From contig JBKQHQ010000066.1 of NCBI GenBank assembly GCA_052148715.1, positions 1 through 14,539 on the forward strand: a stretch of 14,539 bases of DNA, in the 5' to 3' direction. The position numbers were made by a program, and so were the translations under genes. The number at the start of each line of letters is the position of its first letter. Position 1 is the first letter of the stretch. The notes below the pieces were generated by a model that saw only the letters and a program-made list of their open reading frames with translations, did no database searches and was not told where the DNA came from. The stretch is from JBKQHQ01 sp052148715 (lineage in GTDB: Bacteria > Pseudomonadota > Alphaproteobacteria > Rhizobiales > Xanthobacteraceae). Below, piece after piece: positions 13,826-14,539 of the stretch.

Positions 13826-14539
13826 GTTCTAGCCGGTCACGGCGGGCGCAGCGCCGGCCCCATTGGTCAAGCGCCGGCCTCCCCTTGGCAACGACCTGTA
13901 GGAACTCGCAAAGAACGCGGCTCGCCGCAGCTCTATGTAAAAGTCATGGGAATCATCGTGAATCTCCGTCTGAGCCGTGGTTCCCCGAAATTCCGACAGC
14001 GCTGGCCCGGAATTTCTATTTTGGGGGTCGACATTCCCAGATGACCGAGTGCACGTCAGGGGGTATCCTGGCATGGCGCATCCGGAAGTCAATCCACGCC
14101 CTCTTCCCTCAGTCTTTCTCGAGCGCGGCTCATGCGCAGCATGAGTCGGCTCCTGGCACACAACTGCCGTTCGCTGCGATGCAAAAAACATGGCCGGTTT
14201 TGAGGTACTGCGGACCACGGGCCGTTGATCCCCGGCGCACCGGCAAGGCCGCTGGCCCGGTCGCCGAGCTGGCCGACAGGAAGCCCCGCTGGTGCGGGCC
14301 CCGATCGAGGGCACCTGCACATAGACCCATGCCGGCCGAGCCCATAAGCAGCCACGCCGCCGGTTCGATCTCAAACGCGAACCAACAGAGGCCCCGCGCG
14401 ACTGAGGTGGCCGCGTGGGGCGTCTGAGTTTGAGCGGGTGAACTCACTATGCTATGTGCAACATCCCGCTGAATCGGCCAAAACCTTTAGTAACCCGCGC
14501 CGGCGTGAACCTCGTCGAACGACATCCCAGGGATACTTT
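13826..14539. other. Non-coding or unassigned right end
   Basis: Overlapping frames of about 180 codons are open on both strands, but none shows a ribosome binding site, signal peptide, conserved motif or protein-like composition, so none is called. Two small inverted repeats are visible: CTCATGC/GCATGAG around a three-base loop at 14129-14145, and TGAGTT/AACTCA around ten bases at 14425-14446. Neither is followed by a T-run. CTCCTGGCACACAACTGCCG at 14150 weakly recalls the repeat-family head. Confidence 0.5.

Noticed and set aside
14129..14145. CTCATGC/GCATGAG hairpin as a terminator
   Set aside because: No T-run follows and no gene ends just upstream.
14146..14220. Possible further copy of the dispersed repeat
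   Set aside because: Only the head (TCCTGGCACACAACTGCCGTT) is similar; the core and tail are not recognisable.
13829..14427. Open frames of about 180 codons on both strands at the right end
   Set aside because: They overlap each other, lack ribosome binding sites and motifs, and have shadow-like composition.

Overview
The window is GC-rich chromosomal DNA that looks like a soil or rhizosphere alphaproteobacterium, probably Hyphomicrobiales and Bradyrhizobium-like. This placement is an inference from base composition, from the family mix (exported TPR-CHAT and WD40-caspase proteins, lone binding proteins, single flavoenzymes) and from degenerate intergenic repeats with TGTCCGCTTTCGG/TTTGACCC-type cores. 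No rRNA, tRNA, CRISPR array, transposase, integrase or phage gene was seen.

Layout, left to right. Positions 1-547 hold degenerate copies of the intergenic repeat and two very short ORFs just ahead of the first large gene. 548-3157 (+) encodes an exported TPR-CHAT protease-like protein. 3370-4590 (+) encodes a class A flavin aromatic hydroxylase of the 3-hydroxybenzoate/salicylate type. 4591-5042 is intergenic and carries a repeat copy, a perfect five-fold CTAG tandem repeat, and a nine-G run directly ahead of the next start codon. 5043-8525 (+) encodes an exported protein with 14 WD40 repeats, a caspase-like peptidase C14 domain and an SH3-like tail. 8749-9057 is a doubtful small ORF. 9035-10018 (+) encodes a nitronate monooxygenase-like flavoenzyme with Tyr where the family normally has His. 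10292-11056 (+) encodes a ModA-like periplasmic binding protein without its transporter. Convergent to these, 11342-13777 (-) encodes a large exported protein with a possible glycosidase-like barrel, a cysteine cluster and two C-terminal GDYVCV repeats. 13826-14539 contains no gene I can support.

The genes do not look like one operon: each sits alone with 200-450 bp gaps. Two features tie the region together. First, two clan CD protease-like proteins (CHAT and caspase/C14), each with a signal peptide and a large repeat platform, lie 1.9 kb apart. They could form an envelope sensing-proteolysis pair, but this is only a hypothesis. Second, all five well-supported plus-strand genes are followed, 18-63 nt after the stop codon, by a roughly 105-120 bp repeat in the same orientation as the gene. 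This repeat family, the G-run at the translation start of the caspase gene, and the CTAG array are the most unusual sequence-level signals here.
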